Assembly (NCBI RefSeq): GCF_014048465.1
Contig: NZ_PDLY01000001.1
Coordinates: 62,001-126,000 of the forward strand
Length of the DNA: 64,000 bases
Reading direction: 5' to 3'
Source: Bombella mellum
GTDB lineage: Bacteria > Pseudomonadota > Alphaproteobacteria > Acetobacterales > Acetobacteraceae
Shown: positions 32,479-41,328 of the stretch, one piece after another
How positions within the stretch are numbered: position 1 is the first letter of the stretch
Layout: each line of letters begins with the position of its first letter
Notes under the pieces: model-generated
What the model was told of the DNA's origin: nothing
Database searches by the model: none
Seen by the model: only the letters and a program-made list of their open reading frames with translations
Position numbers and translations under genes: made by a program

Positions 32479-33423
32479 TCAGGCACTGCACAGGCTGCGG
32501 ACCAGTGGCGGGGTGATGCGGCCAAGACGTTTTTCCAACGTCGTGGAAAGACGCTGGTAATGGCTGGCACCGGGAAGCGTGGGGTCTTCCCACGGTTTCG
32601 TGCCTTCGGGAAACTGGATGATGCAGCGTTTCATCCGCTCACGTTCCCGGCGTTTCTTCCAGTGGTCAGGAAGGTGCAGACAGAGATTCTCCGTCAGTTT
32701 GCCGGTCATGAAGTTCCAGCGTTCCGGCAGGATGTGGACATGGTCGTGAAAGACCTGGTTGAGAATGTCCGTGCCGGGGCAGAGATAGGGGCGTGTGGCC
32801 AGGGTGAAGCAGCGGTTGATCTGTGAGGGGGAGATCAGCCGGGGTCGGATCAGGAGCATGTTGCTGTTGAAGTAGTCTTCCGGCCGGGCCAGGCAGAGAT
32901 GGTGGCGGGTGTAATGGGGCAGGGTGATGTCGGGCAGCTCCGTGGCGGGAGCATCCCCCAGCAGGGTGTGGATGGGCACCTCATGCTGGCGGAGTATCTG
33001 GGCCACGGGGTCGGCGACAGCCCCCAGCCCGACAGTGCGGGGAAAGCGGTTCAGCAGTGGAGCCAGGGAACCGGTCACGAGCAGGGCGTTGTTCAGCCAG
33101 AGGATGTGGGGGCTGTCCCGGAAGAGGACCGGCAGGTAGCAGCGGTAGAAGCATTCGGTCCGCCACCGTCCGTGGGTGTGCGGGCGCAGGGCACTGACCT
33201 TCTGGCTGACGTTGTGGAATGTAAGCTGGCTGTGGTCCGTCTGGAACAGCCCGCCAAGGATGATCTGGAGGGCGGGCTGGATGCCGGTATGGAGGATGTG
33301 GAAGTCCAGCCTTGCCCGGGGATTGTGATTCATGACGGACTGGATGGCGCAGAGTGTGGCCCAGAGGTCCCGGCCATCCGTACCGAAGACGATGGCTGTC
33401 TCTTCCAGTAAAGGCGATGTCAT
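32479..33423 (-). CDS. Glycosyltransferase family 8-like protein with lost metal ligands
   Basis: 314 aa, GT8 fold pattern: IVFGTDGRDLWATLCAIQSVMNH at the N-terminus, KVSALRPHTHGRWRTECFYRCYLP in the middle. The DxD site of the family, normally like YLDxD, reads WLNNALL here (N111, A113), and the C-terminal H of the HF..G.KPW motif is Gln (IIQFPEGTKPW, about Q270). All three usual Mn2+ ligands are thus changed. It may be inactive, metal-independent or altered in role. Neighbours do not form an envelope-sugar cluster. Confidence 0.75.
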   Translation of the reverse strand: MTSPLLEETAIVFGTDGRDLWATLCAIQSVMNHNPRARLDFHILHTGIQPALQIILGGLFQTDHSQLTFHNVSQKVSALRPHTHGRWRTECFYRCYLPVLFRDSPHILWLNNALLVTGSLAPLLNRFPRTVGLGAVADPVAQILRQHEVPIHTLLGDAPATELPDITLPHYTRHHLCLARPEDYFNSNMLLIRPRLISPSQINRCFTLATRPYLCPGTDILNQVFHDHVHILPERWNFMTGKLTENLCLHLPDHWKKRRERERMKRCIIQFPEGTKPWEDPTLPGASHYQRLSTTLEKRLGRITPPLVRSLCSA

Positions 33424-33468
33424 GGTCTATCTCAAGGCTAAATCATGGCTTCAGGAATGGATAGGTCT

Positions 33469-33474
33469 TTTATA
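33469..33474 (-). promoter_or_regulatory. Possible -10 of the GT8-like gene
   Basis: Minus-strand TATAAA about 45 bases upstream of the GT8 ATG, in the AT-richest part of the 116-base gap after nth; no good -35 is seen. Confidence 0.3.
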
Positions 33475-33539
33475 GAGTTCCATGGTAAAATAAAGACCCT
33501 CGTGTGAAAGAGGCCTTGCAGGTCGTCCGTTATGGCCAT

Positions 33540-34238
33540 TCAGCGTCTGGGTGGTATCTTGTTCTTTTCCGGGTAGAGGCACCATTCCGTGACGGGACAC
33601 CGCCAGCATTCCGGTGTCCGGGCCTTGCAGACATAGCGGCCATGAAGGATGAGCCAGTGGTGGGCGGGGCGGAGCATTTCTGCGGGAATGCGGCGGACCA
33701 GTTCGTCCTCCACGGCACGGACCGTCTTGCCGGGGGCGAGGCCGGTACGGTTGCCCAGACGGAAAATATGGGTATCTACAGCCATGGTCGGCTGGTCGAA
33801 GGCGATGTTGAGAATCACATTGGCGGTCTTCCGCCCCACGCCGGGCAGGGCCTCCAGCTCCTCCCGGGTGCCGGGGACCTGGCCACCATGTTTTTCCAGC
33901 AGCTGCTGGCAGAGCAGGGCCACATTGTGGGCTTTGGATCGCCAGAGTCCTATGGTGCGGATATGCCGGGCGATGCCTTCTTCTCCCAGGGCGGCCATGC
34001 TGGCGGGGTCAGGGGCTTCCTCATACAGGGCACGGGTGGCCTTGTTGACGGAAACATCGGTTGCCTGCGCCGAAAGCACGACGCTGACGAGCAGCTCGAA
34101 CGTGTTGTGGTAGATCAGCTCGCTGCGGGCCTCCGGGTGGGCCTTGTCCAGTGCGGTCAGGAAGGCCCGGACGGCTTTCAGGCTCATGCGGGGCTGGGTG
34201 CTGGTCGTGCGGGTGCGGGGCGTGCTGGAAGAGGCCAT
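33540..34238 (-). CDS. nth: Endonuclease III
   Basis: 232 aa from the ATG at 34238; a TTG at 34310 would add 24 residues of low-complexity sequence. Helix-hairpin-helix LPGVGRKTANVILN with catalytic Lys, catalytic Asp in MAVDTHIFRLGNR, and a C-x6-C-x2-C-x5-C iron-sulfur cluster (CKARTPECWRCPVTEWC). Removes oxidised pyrimidines and nicks the abasic site. Complete and typical. Confidence 0.94.
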   Translation of the reverse strand: MASSSTPRTRTTSTQPRMSLKAVRAFLTALDKAHPEARSELIYHNTFELLVSVVLSAQATDVSVNKATRALYEEAPDPASMAALGEEGIARHIRTIGLWRSKAHNVALLCQQLLEKHGGQVPGTREELEALPGVGRKTANVILNIAFDQPTMAVDTHIFRLGNRTGLAPGKTVRAVEDELVRRIPAEMLRPAHHWLILHGRYVCKARTPECWRCPVTEWCLYPEKNKIPPRR

Positions 34239-34357
34239 GAGGAATGGATGGTCCGGCAGTTGGGAGAGAAAATCTTGCCTGTTCCTAGGACGGGCTGGCG
34301 TTTTCTTCAAGCTGGCCGGTAAAGGTGAAGGCAGAGGCTGTCGGGAGTGATGGAGGG

Positions 34358-36181
34358 ATGAACGTGGCAGATGACAGGGATGGACAGGGACAGAAGACGA
34401 AGCTTTCTTTTGGCAGCGTGCTGCGGTTCGTGGCCGTGCGCTGGGTGGAACATCCGGTCATGCTGGCCTGGACGCTGGGCGGCGTGGCCCTGGCGACGGT
34501 GGCGGACATCTGCACCCCCCTGCTGGCAGGCCGCCTGATAGGGGACGTGTCCCGTTCCTCGGCGGGGAGCGGCCGGGCGGTCCTGCTGCATGACGCACTG
34601 CTGATGGTGGGCGGGATTCTGGTCCTGGGGCTGGTGGGCGTGCTGGGGCGGCGGTCATCCTATCTGGGGATAAGCCGGCTCAGCCTTGCCGTCATGCGCC
34701 GGGTGCTGGATGATGCGTTTGCCCGTGTGCAGCGTTTCTCGTCGGACTGGCACGCCAACAATTTTGCAGGTTCCACCGTGCGGCGTGTCACCCGTGGAAT
34801 CTGGGCGATCGACACGCTGGATGACACGCTGCTTCTGCTGATCGCCCCCGAGGTTCTGGTCCTGCTGGGCACCACGCTGGTGCTGCTGGTGCGGGCACCG
34901 CTCATGGGGCTGGTTCTGGCGGTGATGGTCGGTCTGTTTGCCTTCATTTCCATCTGGCTGGCCCTGCGGTACGTGGCTCCCACGGCCCGGGTTTCCAACG
35001 AGTGGGATTCCCGCATGGGGGCCGTGCTGGGCGATGCCGTCACCTGCAATGCCGTCGTGAAGAGCTTCGGGGCGGAGGAACGGGAGGAAGGCCATCTCCA
35101 TGCCGTGGCCCGTACATGGGCGGAGAAAACCTATTACAGCTGGTACCGGGGCACAAACAGTGCCAACTTTCAGGCATCCTGCACGCTGCTCATGCGTGTG
35201 GTGATGATCGGTCTGGCGGTGCTTTTCTGGTGGCGGGGTGTGGCCGGTCCGGGTGACGTGGCCTACGTGCTGACGATGATGTTCCTCATACAGGGATATC
35301 TGCGTGACCTCGGGCAGCAGGTGAGCCAGGTCCAGCGGTCCGTCAACGAAATGGAGGAGCTGGTCGGTCTGTTCTCGATGGAACCTGCCATTCAGGATGC
35401 GCCCGATGCCGTGCCACTGGAGGTGAAAGCTGGAGAGATCGACCTTCTGGGCGTGACGTTCCGTTATCCGTCCCAGGCCAGGCCGATCTATCAGGACCTG
35501 TCCCTGAAGATCATGCCGGGGAGCCGTGTGGCTCTGGTCGGGGCGTCAGGTTCCGGCAAGACGACGCTGACACGCCTTCTCCAGCGTCTGTATGACGTGA
35601 ATGAGGGGAACATCCTGATTGACGGGCAGGACATCGCCCATGTCACCCAGCAGAGCCTGCGGCGTCAGATTGCGCTTGTGCCGCAGGAGCCCATGCTGTT
35701 CCATCGGACACTGGCGGAGAACATCGCCTATGGGCGGCCCGATGCCACCCGTGAGGAGATCGTGGAGGCAGCCCGCCTTGCCAACGCGGACGTCTTCATC
35801 TCCCGTCTGCCTGAAGGCTATGGCACGCTGGTCGGGGAGCGGGGCGTCAAGCTGTCCGGCGGGGAACGCCAGCGCGTGGCGATTGCCCGGGCGTTTCTGG
35901 TCGATGCACCGATCGTGATTTTCGATGAGGCCACGGCAAGCCTCGATTCTGAATCAGAAATGCTGGTGCAGGAAGCCATGACCCGCCTGATGGAGAAGCG
36001 CACCGTGCTGGTCGTGGCGCACCGTCTGGCAACCGTGCGGGACCTGGACCGGATTCTGGTGTTCCATCAGGGGCAGATTGTCGAGAGTGGAACCCATGAG
36101 AGCCTGATGGCCCTGAAGGATGGGTTCTATCACCGTCTGGTGTCGTTGCAGACGCTGGAGGCTGGTTCAGCTGGAGCATGA
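34358..36181 (+). CDS. ABC exporter, fused membrane and ATPase domains (MsbA/lipid-type)
   Basis: 607 aa from the ATG at 34358; a GTG at 34325 is possible. Six-helix membrane domain, then ATPase with Walker A VGASGSGKTTL, Q-loop IALVPQEPMLFHRTLAENIAYG, signature LSGGERQRVAIARAF and Walker B PIVIFDEATASLDSESE. Homodimeric exporter of lipids, peptides or drugs; substrate not predictable. Related to the ABCB group, which contains MsbA and antigen-processing-like transporters. Divergent from nth. Confidence 0.9.
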   Translation: MNVADDRDGQGQKTKLSFGSVLRFVAVRWVEHPVMLAWTLGGVALATVADICTPLLAGRLIGDVSRSSAGSGRAVLLHDALLMVGGILVLGLVGVLGRRSSYLGISRLSLAVMRRVLDDAFARVQRFSSDWHANNFAGSTVRRVTRGIWAIDTLDDTLLLLIAPEVLVLLGTTLVLLVRAPLMGLVLAVMVGLFAFISIWLALRYVAPTARVSNEWDSRMGAVLGDAVTCNAVVKSFGAEEREEGHLHAVARTWAEKTYYSWYRGTNSANFQASCTLLMRVVMIGLAVLFWWRGVAGPGDVAYVLTMMFLIQGYLRDLGQQVSQVQRSVNEMEELVGLFSMEPAIQDAPDAVPLEVKAGEIDLLGVTFRYPSQARPIYQDLSLKIMPGSRVALVGASGSGKTTLTRLLQRLYDVNEGNILIDGQDIAHVTQQSLRRQIALVPQEPMLFHRTLAENIAYGRPDATREEIVEAARLANADVFISRLPEGYGTLVGERGVKLSGGERQRVAIARAFLVDAPIVIFDEATASLDSESEMLVQEAMTRLMEKRTVLVVAHRLATVRDLDRILVFHQGQIVESGTHESLMALKDGFYHRLVSLQTLEAGSAGA

Positions 36182-36184
36182 GAC

Positions 36185-36210
36185 GGACCGTGCCCTTGGT
36201 GGCACGGTCC
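36185..36210. terminator. Hairpin between convergent ABC exporter and decarboxylase genes
   Basis: Perfect 10-bp stem GGACCGTGCC / GGCACGGTCC with a six-base loop, starting three bases after the exporter stop; no T run, so efficiency is unclear. Confidence 0.5.
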
Positions 36211-36230
36211 GACCCGGACGTGTGGGCGGA

Positions 36231-37370
36231 TCAGATGTAATATTCGTCCAGCGGCGGGAAGCCGTTGAAACCGGTGGAGCAGTAGGTGGACACATAGGCC
36301 CCGGTGGCCAGAATGTTGATCCTGTCCCCGGCCTTGATCTCGTCGGGCAGGGGGATGAGGTTCTTCTCGTAGAGGACATCCATGCTGTCGCAGCTCGGCC
36401 CGGCAAGAATGCAGGGTGACGTGCCGGAGGTTTCCTCATCATGGGGAGTCTGGAAGGTGTAGCGGATGGATTCTCCCTCCGTTTCCGCCAGTCCGCCGAA
36501 ACGGCCGATGTCCAGATAGACCCAGCGGGGATCGCCGTCTCCGCCGCCCCGTCGGCTGGCCAGCACGACCTCGGTATGCACCACCCCGGCACTGCCGACC
36601 ATGTAACGGCCCGGTTCCAGCAGGATGCGGGGGGCCGTGTCAGGGAAATGGGTGTTCATGGCCTTCGTGATGGCCTGTCCGAACTGGTCGATGCTGGGGA
36701 TGGGGCTGTTGTAATAGGTCGGGAAGCCACCGCCCATGTTGATGAAGTCCAGTGTGATGCCCTGCTTCTTGAGACGGTGGTAGATTCCGGCGGCCTGTGC
36801 GATGGCGTCGCCATAGGCCTCCGTGTTGGTCTGCTGGCTGCCAACGTGGAAGGACAGGCCGACTGGCTTCAGGCCCAGCTCATGGGCCTTCTGCAGCAGG
36901 GTGAAGGCACTCTCCGGTGTCGTGCCGAACTTGCGGGAGAGCGGCCACTGTGCCCCGGTGTTGACGACACCAAGGCGGCAGAAGACCTCACAGCCGGGGG
37001 CATGTTCGGCCAGTTTTTCCAGCTCTTCCAGACAGTCGAAGGCGTAGAGCGTCAGCCCCTTCTGGTGGGCATAGGCGATGGAGCGCACGTTCTTGACGGT
37101 ATGGCCGAAAGACAGTTTCTGTGCCGGGATACCCGCCTCCAGGCAGATGTCGATTTCTCCGGGGGAGGCGATGTCAAAGAAGGAACCGAGGGCGTGCAGC
37201 TCCCGGAGAATGGCCGGGGCCGGATTGGCCTTGACGGCATAATGGATGCGGGAGGAGGGCAGGGCCCCGTGCAGGGCGTGGTACTGCGTGCGGACGCAGG
37301 ACAGGTCCACGACGAGGCAGGGAGTGGCGGGTTTCTGTTCGGCGAGGAACTGGGCAATTTTTGGGGTCAT
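36231..37370 (-). CDS. Ornithine/lysine-type PLP decarboxylase (group IV)
   Basis: 379 aa from the ATG at 37370; a GTG at 37379 is possible. PLP-Lys in IHYAVKANPAP, HVGSQ for PLP stacking, glycine loop INMGGGFPTYY, EPGRYMVG, and active-site Cys in AGPSCDSMDVLYEKN. The length and CDSMD motif fit eukaryotic-like ornithine decarboxylase, giving putrescine; lysine may also be used. It is preceded by a 460-base leader and faces the LpxO-like gene. Confidence 0.9.
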   Translation of the reverse strand: MTPKIAQFLAEQKPATPCLVVDLSCVRTQYHALHGALPSSRIHYAVKANPAPAILRELHALGSFFDIASPGEIDICLEAGIPAQKLSFGHTVKNVRSIAYAHQKGLTLYAFDCLEELEKLAEHAPGCEVFCRLGVVNTGAQWPLSRKFGTTPESAFTLLQKAHELGLKPVGLSFHVGSQQTNTEAYGDAIAQAAGIYHRLKKQGITLDFINMGGGFPTYYNSPIPSIDQFGQAITKAMNTHFPDTAPRILLEPGRYMVGSAGVVHTEVVLASRRGGGDGDPRWVYLDIGRFGGLAETEGESIRYTFQTPHDEETSGTSPCILAGPSCDSMDVLYEKNLIPLPDEIKAGDRINILATGAYVSTYCSTGFNGFPPLDEYYI

Positions 37371-37841
37371 GAGAGTCACGTTCCCTGAAAGTCTTCCCTG
37401 TCCTGTGTCAGGGAGGATGTTGCGAAACGGTCGAACGGACCGGCGAAGTTCCGCCTGCCCTGTGAAGGGGCGTACGGAAGCCAGAACGCTTGACGTCGTT
37501 GCGTAACCGCATGAGGGCCAGTGGCACGTGCGTTGCTGCGTGGAATGCGTGACAAAGCCTTAGATCGGCCCGTAATGCAAGGGGAAACTGCACGGGGCCG
37601 GAGGGGAGATTTTCCCTTTTCACGGAAAAGTGATTCCCTGTGAGGCCGGGTCTGAATGGCACGGGGGCGGAATGACAGGTCTGAAAAAATCCGTTCATTC
37701 CGGGAGTTCCGGGTTTCCATGCTGTCCGCCGGGCCGGGATGTCAGAGCGGCCCGAACTGCTTCCTGCCCGGGAAGTTCTTTTGGTAACAGGGAAGGTCTC
37801 ACGCATGAAAATCTGATCTGTTTTCCGGAAGGGAGGGACAT
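37371..37841. promoter_or_regulatory. Long divergent intergenic region and decarboxylase leader
   Basis: About 470 bases with no convincing gene. Open frames on the minus strand here lack coding character. In Alphaproteobacteria ornithine decarboxylase genes are often preceded by the structured speF RNA, which is several hundred bases long; this space could hold it, but I could not match the motif by eye. Towards the plus-strand gene there are two hairpins: CGGGCCG/CGGCCCG (37730-37754) and CTTCC/GGAAG (37760-37775) followed by TTCTTTTGG. Confidence 0.4.
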
Positions 37842-38597
37842 ATGAAAACGGCTCGTCGGGACGGCAGGAAACGTCCGCTGCTGGTAAGGATCGGGAAATC
37901 GTTGCGCCCCCTGTTCAACGGGCTGATCGCCAGAGGGTCCCTGGTTCCCAACACGCCCCTGCTGGAGAGCAGCCTGTTCCCGTGGGTGGCTGCGCTGGAG
38001 AAGGCTGCTCCTCTCATGCAGGCGGAGTTCCGGGCCATCATGGCGGAGCGTGGGGCCGTCCCGCCCCTGCGTGATCTTTCACCTGACCATGAGCGGATTG
38101 CGCCGGACACCCGGTGGAAATCCTTCTTCCTCTATGGATATGGCATCCGGGTGCCGGAGAACTGCGCCCGGGCACCGGTGACGGCGCAGCTCGTCGCTGG
38201 CATTCCCGGTCTCTGTTCCGCCCTGTTTTCCGTGCTGGAGCCGGGCGGCGAGATTCCGCCCCATAATGGCGTGACCAAGGGCATGCTGAACGCACATCTG
38301 GGCTTGGGCGTTCCGAAAGATCGTGATAATTGCTGGATTCGGGTCGCAGACAGCACGCTGCACTGGGATGAGGGCAGGATGTTTGTCTTTGACGATACGT
38401 ACCGCCACACCGTGCAGAACAACACCGACGAGGTGCGTGGCATTCTGTTCATTCAGTTTGAGCGGCCTGCCCGTGGTCTGGGGCGGCTCATGCAGCGTAT
38501 CTTCCTTGGAGGGGTGAAAAGATCCGCCTTCGTCAGGGATGCCCAGAGCAACATAGAACGCTGGAACCGGATTCAGGCCGAGCTTGAAAAAGTATGA
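37842..38597 (+). CDS. Aspartyl/asparaginyl beta-hydroxylase family protein (LpxO-like)
   Basis: 251 aa. Double-stranded beta-helix dioxygenase with SVLEPGGEIPPHNGVTKGMLNAH (first iron His) and FDDTYRHTVQNNTDEVRGILF (second His and the 2-oxoglutarate Arg). Family members act on peptide Asp/Asn or, for LpxO, hydroxylate lipid A acyl chains at C2. The short N-terminus with a basic start (MKTARRDGRKRP) and lack of extra domains favour the LpxO group. GGGAGG lies five bases before the ATG. Confidence 0.8.
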   Translation: MKTARRDGRKRPLLVRIGKSLRPLFNGLIARGSLVPNTPLLESSLFPWVAALEKAAPLMQAEFRAIMAERGAVPPLRDLSPDHERIAPDTRWKSFFLYGYGIRVPENCARAPVTAQLVAGIPGLCSALFSVLEPGGEIPPHNGVTKGMLNAHLGLGVPKDRDNCWIRVADSTLHWDEGRMFVFDDTYRHTVQNNTDEVRGILFIQFERPARGLGRLMQRIFLGGVKRSAFVRDAQSNIERWNRIQAELEKV

Positions 38598-38652
38598 TCA
38601 TGCACCGCCGCCATGAGTGGCGTGGTGAACAGGGAGAGGAAAAGCGCGTTAC

Positions 38653-39630
38653 GTGCCTGACAATACCGAGATGCCAACAGAACCCCCGCCGCCGCCCCAG
38701 GGCTGGCTGGCAACCGTACGGCAGGTGCTGAGCAGCAGTGGGGACAGCCAGACATCCCTGAGTGCTGCCGGGTGCGCCTTCTATGCGACCCTGTCACTTT
38801 TCCCGGCCCTGACGGCCCTGATCTCAGTCTACGGGCTGGCCTTTGATGTCCAGACGGCCGAAGGCCAGCTGCATGTCGTCAAGCATATCCTGCCATCGGC
38901 CGCCTATGACATGATCTTTGACCGGGTCCATGCCCTTGTCACCCAGCCCCAGTCCTCGCTGACCCTGGGACTGGTCTTCTCCGTCCTCGTGGCCCTTTGG
39001 TCGGTGACGGCCAGCAGCAAGTCCATCCTTTCCGCCCTGAACATCGTCTATCACACCAGGGAGACACGGGGTTTCCTGCATTTCCAGTGTCTGGCCTTCG
39101 GCACGACGCTGATGGCCGTGATCGGGGCCTGCCTGACCCTGGCCCTGATGGTGGCGGCTCCGGCCATCGTGGATTACCTGCCACGCTATCTGAGCTATGT
39201 GGGCGTGAGCATGGACAATTTCCCGCCCTCGCTGCACTTTCTGGTGGAGCAGGGAACGCCGGTGCTGGTGCACTGGCTGGCCCCGACCATCATGCTCTGC
39301 TTCGTCTTCACGGCCCTGATCGTGCTTTACCGCATTGCGCCCTGCCGGGAGCATCACACCACATGGCGTTGGATCCTCCCGGGTGCCCTGCTGGCAACCC
39401 TGCTCTGGGTCGGGGTGTCCATCGGGTTCTCATGGTACGTGTCGCATTTTGCCAGCTATGGCACGACCTACGGGCCGCTGGGGGCCGTGGCGGCCGTCAT
39501 GATGTGGCTGTTTGTCAGTGCCTATGTGGTGCTCTTCGGGGCTGTCCTGAATGCAGAGCTGGAAGAACGTGGCTACCGCCGGACGGTCCGGAAGGAAATG
39601 GGCGTCCCCGTGGACGGAGTGGACTGCTGA
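38653..39630 (+). CDS. YihY/BrkB family inner membrane protein
   Basis: 325 aa from a GTG at 38653 (ATG at 38671 is an alternative). Six hydrophobic helices; family pattern SAAGCAFYATLSLFPALTALISVYGL near the start, TASSKSILSALNIVYHTRETRGF, and SYGTTYGPLGAVAAVMMWLFVSAYVVLFGAVLNAELE near the end. Often mis-labelled ribonuclease BN; the real function is unknown. Confidence 0.88.
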   Translation: MPDNTEMPTEPPPPPQGWLATVRQVLSSSGDSQTSLSAAGCAFYATLSLFPALTALISVYGLAFDVQTAEGQLHVVKHILPSAAYDMIFDRVHALVTQPQSSLTLGLVFSVLVALWSVTASSKSILSALNIVYHTRETRGFLHFQCLAFGTTLMAVIGACLTLALMVAAPAIVDYLPRYLSYVGVSMDNFPPSLHFLVEQGTPVLVHWLAPTIMLCFVFTALIVLYRIAPCREHHTTWRWILPGALLATLLWVGVSIGFSWYVSHFASYGTTYGPLGAVAAVMMWLFVSAYVVLFGAVLNAELEERGYRRTVRKEMGVPVDGVDC

Positions 39631-39660
39631 GCTGAAGGAGCCGGTGCCCGGGGCAGGCCG

Positions 39661-40197
39661 TCACCTGACCGCACTGTCCTGGGCCACCGTCTGGGCCTGC
39701 CGGGTTTCTTCCTGAAGGATGTTGCGTATGTCCGAGGCATGACGGAAGCGGGCCATGTTCCGGGGCAGCACGGTTATGGTGATCTGGCTGACGCCATGTC
39801 CCATGATTCCAAGACTGGCTGCCGCCCCTTTTGAAAGATCAATGATCCTGTCACTTCCATAGGGGCCACGGTCATTGACACGGACGATGACGGAACGGCC
39901 CGTTGCGGGTGCATGGACCAGCAGTTTCGTGCCGAGAGGCAGGGAGGGATGGGCGGCGGTCATGGCGTCCGGGCGGAACCGTTCGCCGCTTGCCGTGCGT
40001 CTGCCTGTCAGTTTCCTGTTGCCGTACCAGCTGGCCAGTCCCTTCTCCGTGACGGGGAGGGTGGAGGCTGCCTTGATGAGGGCCGTGTCCTGTGGCTGGC
40101 GATGGGTGGCCCGTGCTGGATGGTGGATGACAAGAAGGCCTGCCGACACAGCCAGACATGAGGCCATTTTCAGGAAAGACCGTCCCGGAGCGGCCAT
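39661..40197 (-). CDS. rlpA: RlpA-like septal lytic transglycosylase family protein
   Basis: 178 aa from the ATG at 40197, chosen because AGGAAAG lies seven bases upstream and a signal peptide follows (LKMASCLAVSAGLLVIHHPARA). Double-psi beta-barrel: GLASWYGNRKLTGRRTASGERF, MTAAHPSLPLGTKLLV, VIVRVNDRGPYGSDRIIDLSKGAAASLGI. All key barrel residues are present. No C-terminal SPOR domain, so it may not be targeted to the septum. No lipobox Cys. Confidence 0.85.
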   Translation of the reverse strand: MAAPGRSFLKMASCLAVSAGLLVIHHPARATHRQPQDTALIKAASTLPVTEKGLASWYGNRKLTGRRTASGERFRPDAMTAAHPSLPLGTKLLVHAPATGRSVIVRVNDRGPYGSDRIIDLSKGAAASLGIMGHGVSQITITVLPRNMARFRHASDIRNILQEETRQAQTVAQDSAVR

Positions 40198-40282
40198 GCC
40201 TGTCTTTCCTGCGGAAGGTCCGTCATGCGGCATGGTGAATGGGAAAAGGGACTGGACCTTCATGCGGTTCACGGCATCACTG

Positions 40283-40310
40283 TTGCTGGTGATGTGGATT
40301 GTGTCATAAT
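40283..40310 (+). promoter_or_regulatory. Probable promoter of aroQ-accB-accC
   Basis: TTGCTG (40283-40288), 16 bases, CATAAT (40305-40310). Four and five matches to the sigma-70 elements. It would give a leader of roughly 90 bases before aroQ. Confidence 0.45.
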
Positions 40311-40408
40311 TTGGCCTGACGGACCAGAAGGGACCGTTCACGTCAGGGTGGGCGTCAGCCCGTTGCGATATGGCTGCAAAAGAGTGACTTTACCTGGGGA
40401 ATGTGAAG

Positions 40409-40876
40409 ATGCTATCAGCCGTGCGGATGAAGCGACCTCTTATTGTTGTCCTGAACGGACCAAACCTGAACATGCTGGGTCTGCGGCAGCCTGAGATTTA
40501 CGGTGAAGCGACACTGGATGACGTGGAGCAGCTGTGCCTCCAGGCAGCGGAACGGCTTGATGTGACGATTGATTTCCGCCAGACCAATGGCGAGGGGGAG
40601 CTTGTGTCCTGGGTGCAGGAGTGCCGGGGCCGTGCAAGCGGCATCGTCATCAACCCTGCGGCCTACGGGCACACATCAGTTGCTTTGCTTGATGCGCTTC
40701 TGGCTGTTGAGTTGCCGGTGATTGAGGTGCATATGTCTAACATTCATCGTCGGGAAGCATTTCGTCATCATACGTATGTTTCACAGGCAGCTCGCGGGGT
40801 TATCTGCGGGTTGGGTATACGTGGGTATGCCCATGCCCTGCAGGCGGTGGCAGATATGATTGAGGATGAAGGATGA
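40409..40876 (+). CDS. aroQ: 3-Dehydroquinate dehydratase, type II
   Basis: 155 aa from the ATG at 40409 (GGGGA eight bases upstream); ATG at 40427 would give MKRPLIVVLNG. Motifs: LNGPNLNMLGLRQPEIYG with the catalytic Tyr, NPAAYGHTSVAL, EVHMSNIHRREAFRHHTY with the catalytic His, and VICGLGIRGY. Third step of the shikimate pathway. Coupled to accB through an ATGA overlap, the common aroQ-accBC order. Confidence 0.93.
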   Translation: MLSAVRMKRPLIVVLNGPNLNMLGLRQPEIYGEATLDDVEQLCLQAAERLDVTIDFRQTNGEGELVSWVQECRGRASGIVINPAAYGHTSVALLDALLAVELPVIEVHMSNIHRREAFRHHTYVSQAARGVICGLGIRGYAHALQAVADMIEDEG

Positions 40877-41328
40877 GCCGTATGCTCGTGGACAAGGAGG
40901 CCATTCGGGCGTTGGCCGATATCCTGACGGATACAGGCCTGACCGAGATTGAAGTTTCCGAAGGTGACAGCCGCCTTCGCGTGGCCCGGAACGTGACCGT
41001 GCAGGCTGCCGCTCCCGCTGCGGTGTCTGCTCCGGCAGCGGCTCCCGCACCTGCGGCCGAGGAAGCCTCCGCCCCGGCGGACCCGTCTTCTCATCCTGGG
41101 GCTGTTCCCAGCCCGATGGTTGGCGTGGCCTATCTGACGCCGGACCCGTCTTCCCCGCCCTTCGTGCAGGAAGGGGCACAGGTGTCTGCCGGTCAGACCA
41201 TCATGCTCATTGAGGCGATGAAGACGTTCAACCAGATCAAGGCCCCTCGTGCGGGCAAGCTGGTCCGCTACTGCGTGGCTTCTGGTGAGCCGGTCGAGTT
41301 CGGGGCAACATTGGCGATTATTGAGTAA
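40873..41328 (+). CDS. accB: Biotin carboxyl carrier protein of acetyl-CoA carboxylase
   Basis: 151 aa. Ala/Pro-rich linker ([20 protein letters not shown]) joins an N-terminal helical part to the biotinyl domain, with biotin-accepting Lys in [14 protein letters not shown]. Ends [11 protein letters not shown]. Carries carboxybiotin between AccC and the transferase. Stop overlaps the accC ATG by one base. Confidence 0.94.
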   Translation: MSRMLVDKEAIRALADILTDTGLTEIEVSEGDSRLRVARNVTVQAAAPAAVSAPAAAPAPAAEEASAPADPSSHPGAVPSPMVGVAYLTPDPSSPPFVQEGAQVSAGQTIMLIEAMKTFNQIKAPRAGKLVRYCVASGEPVEFGATLAIIE

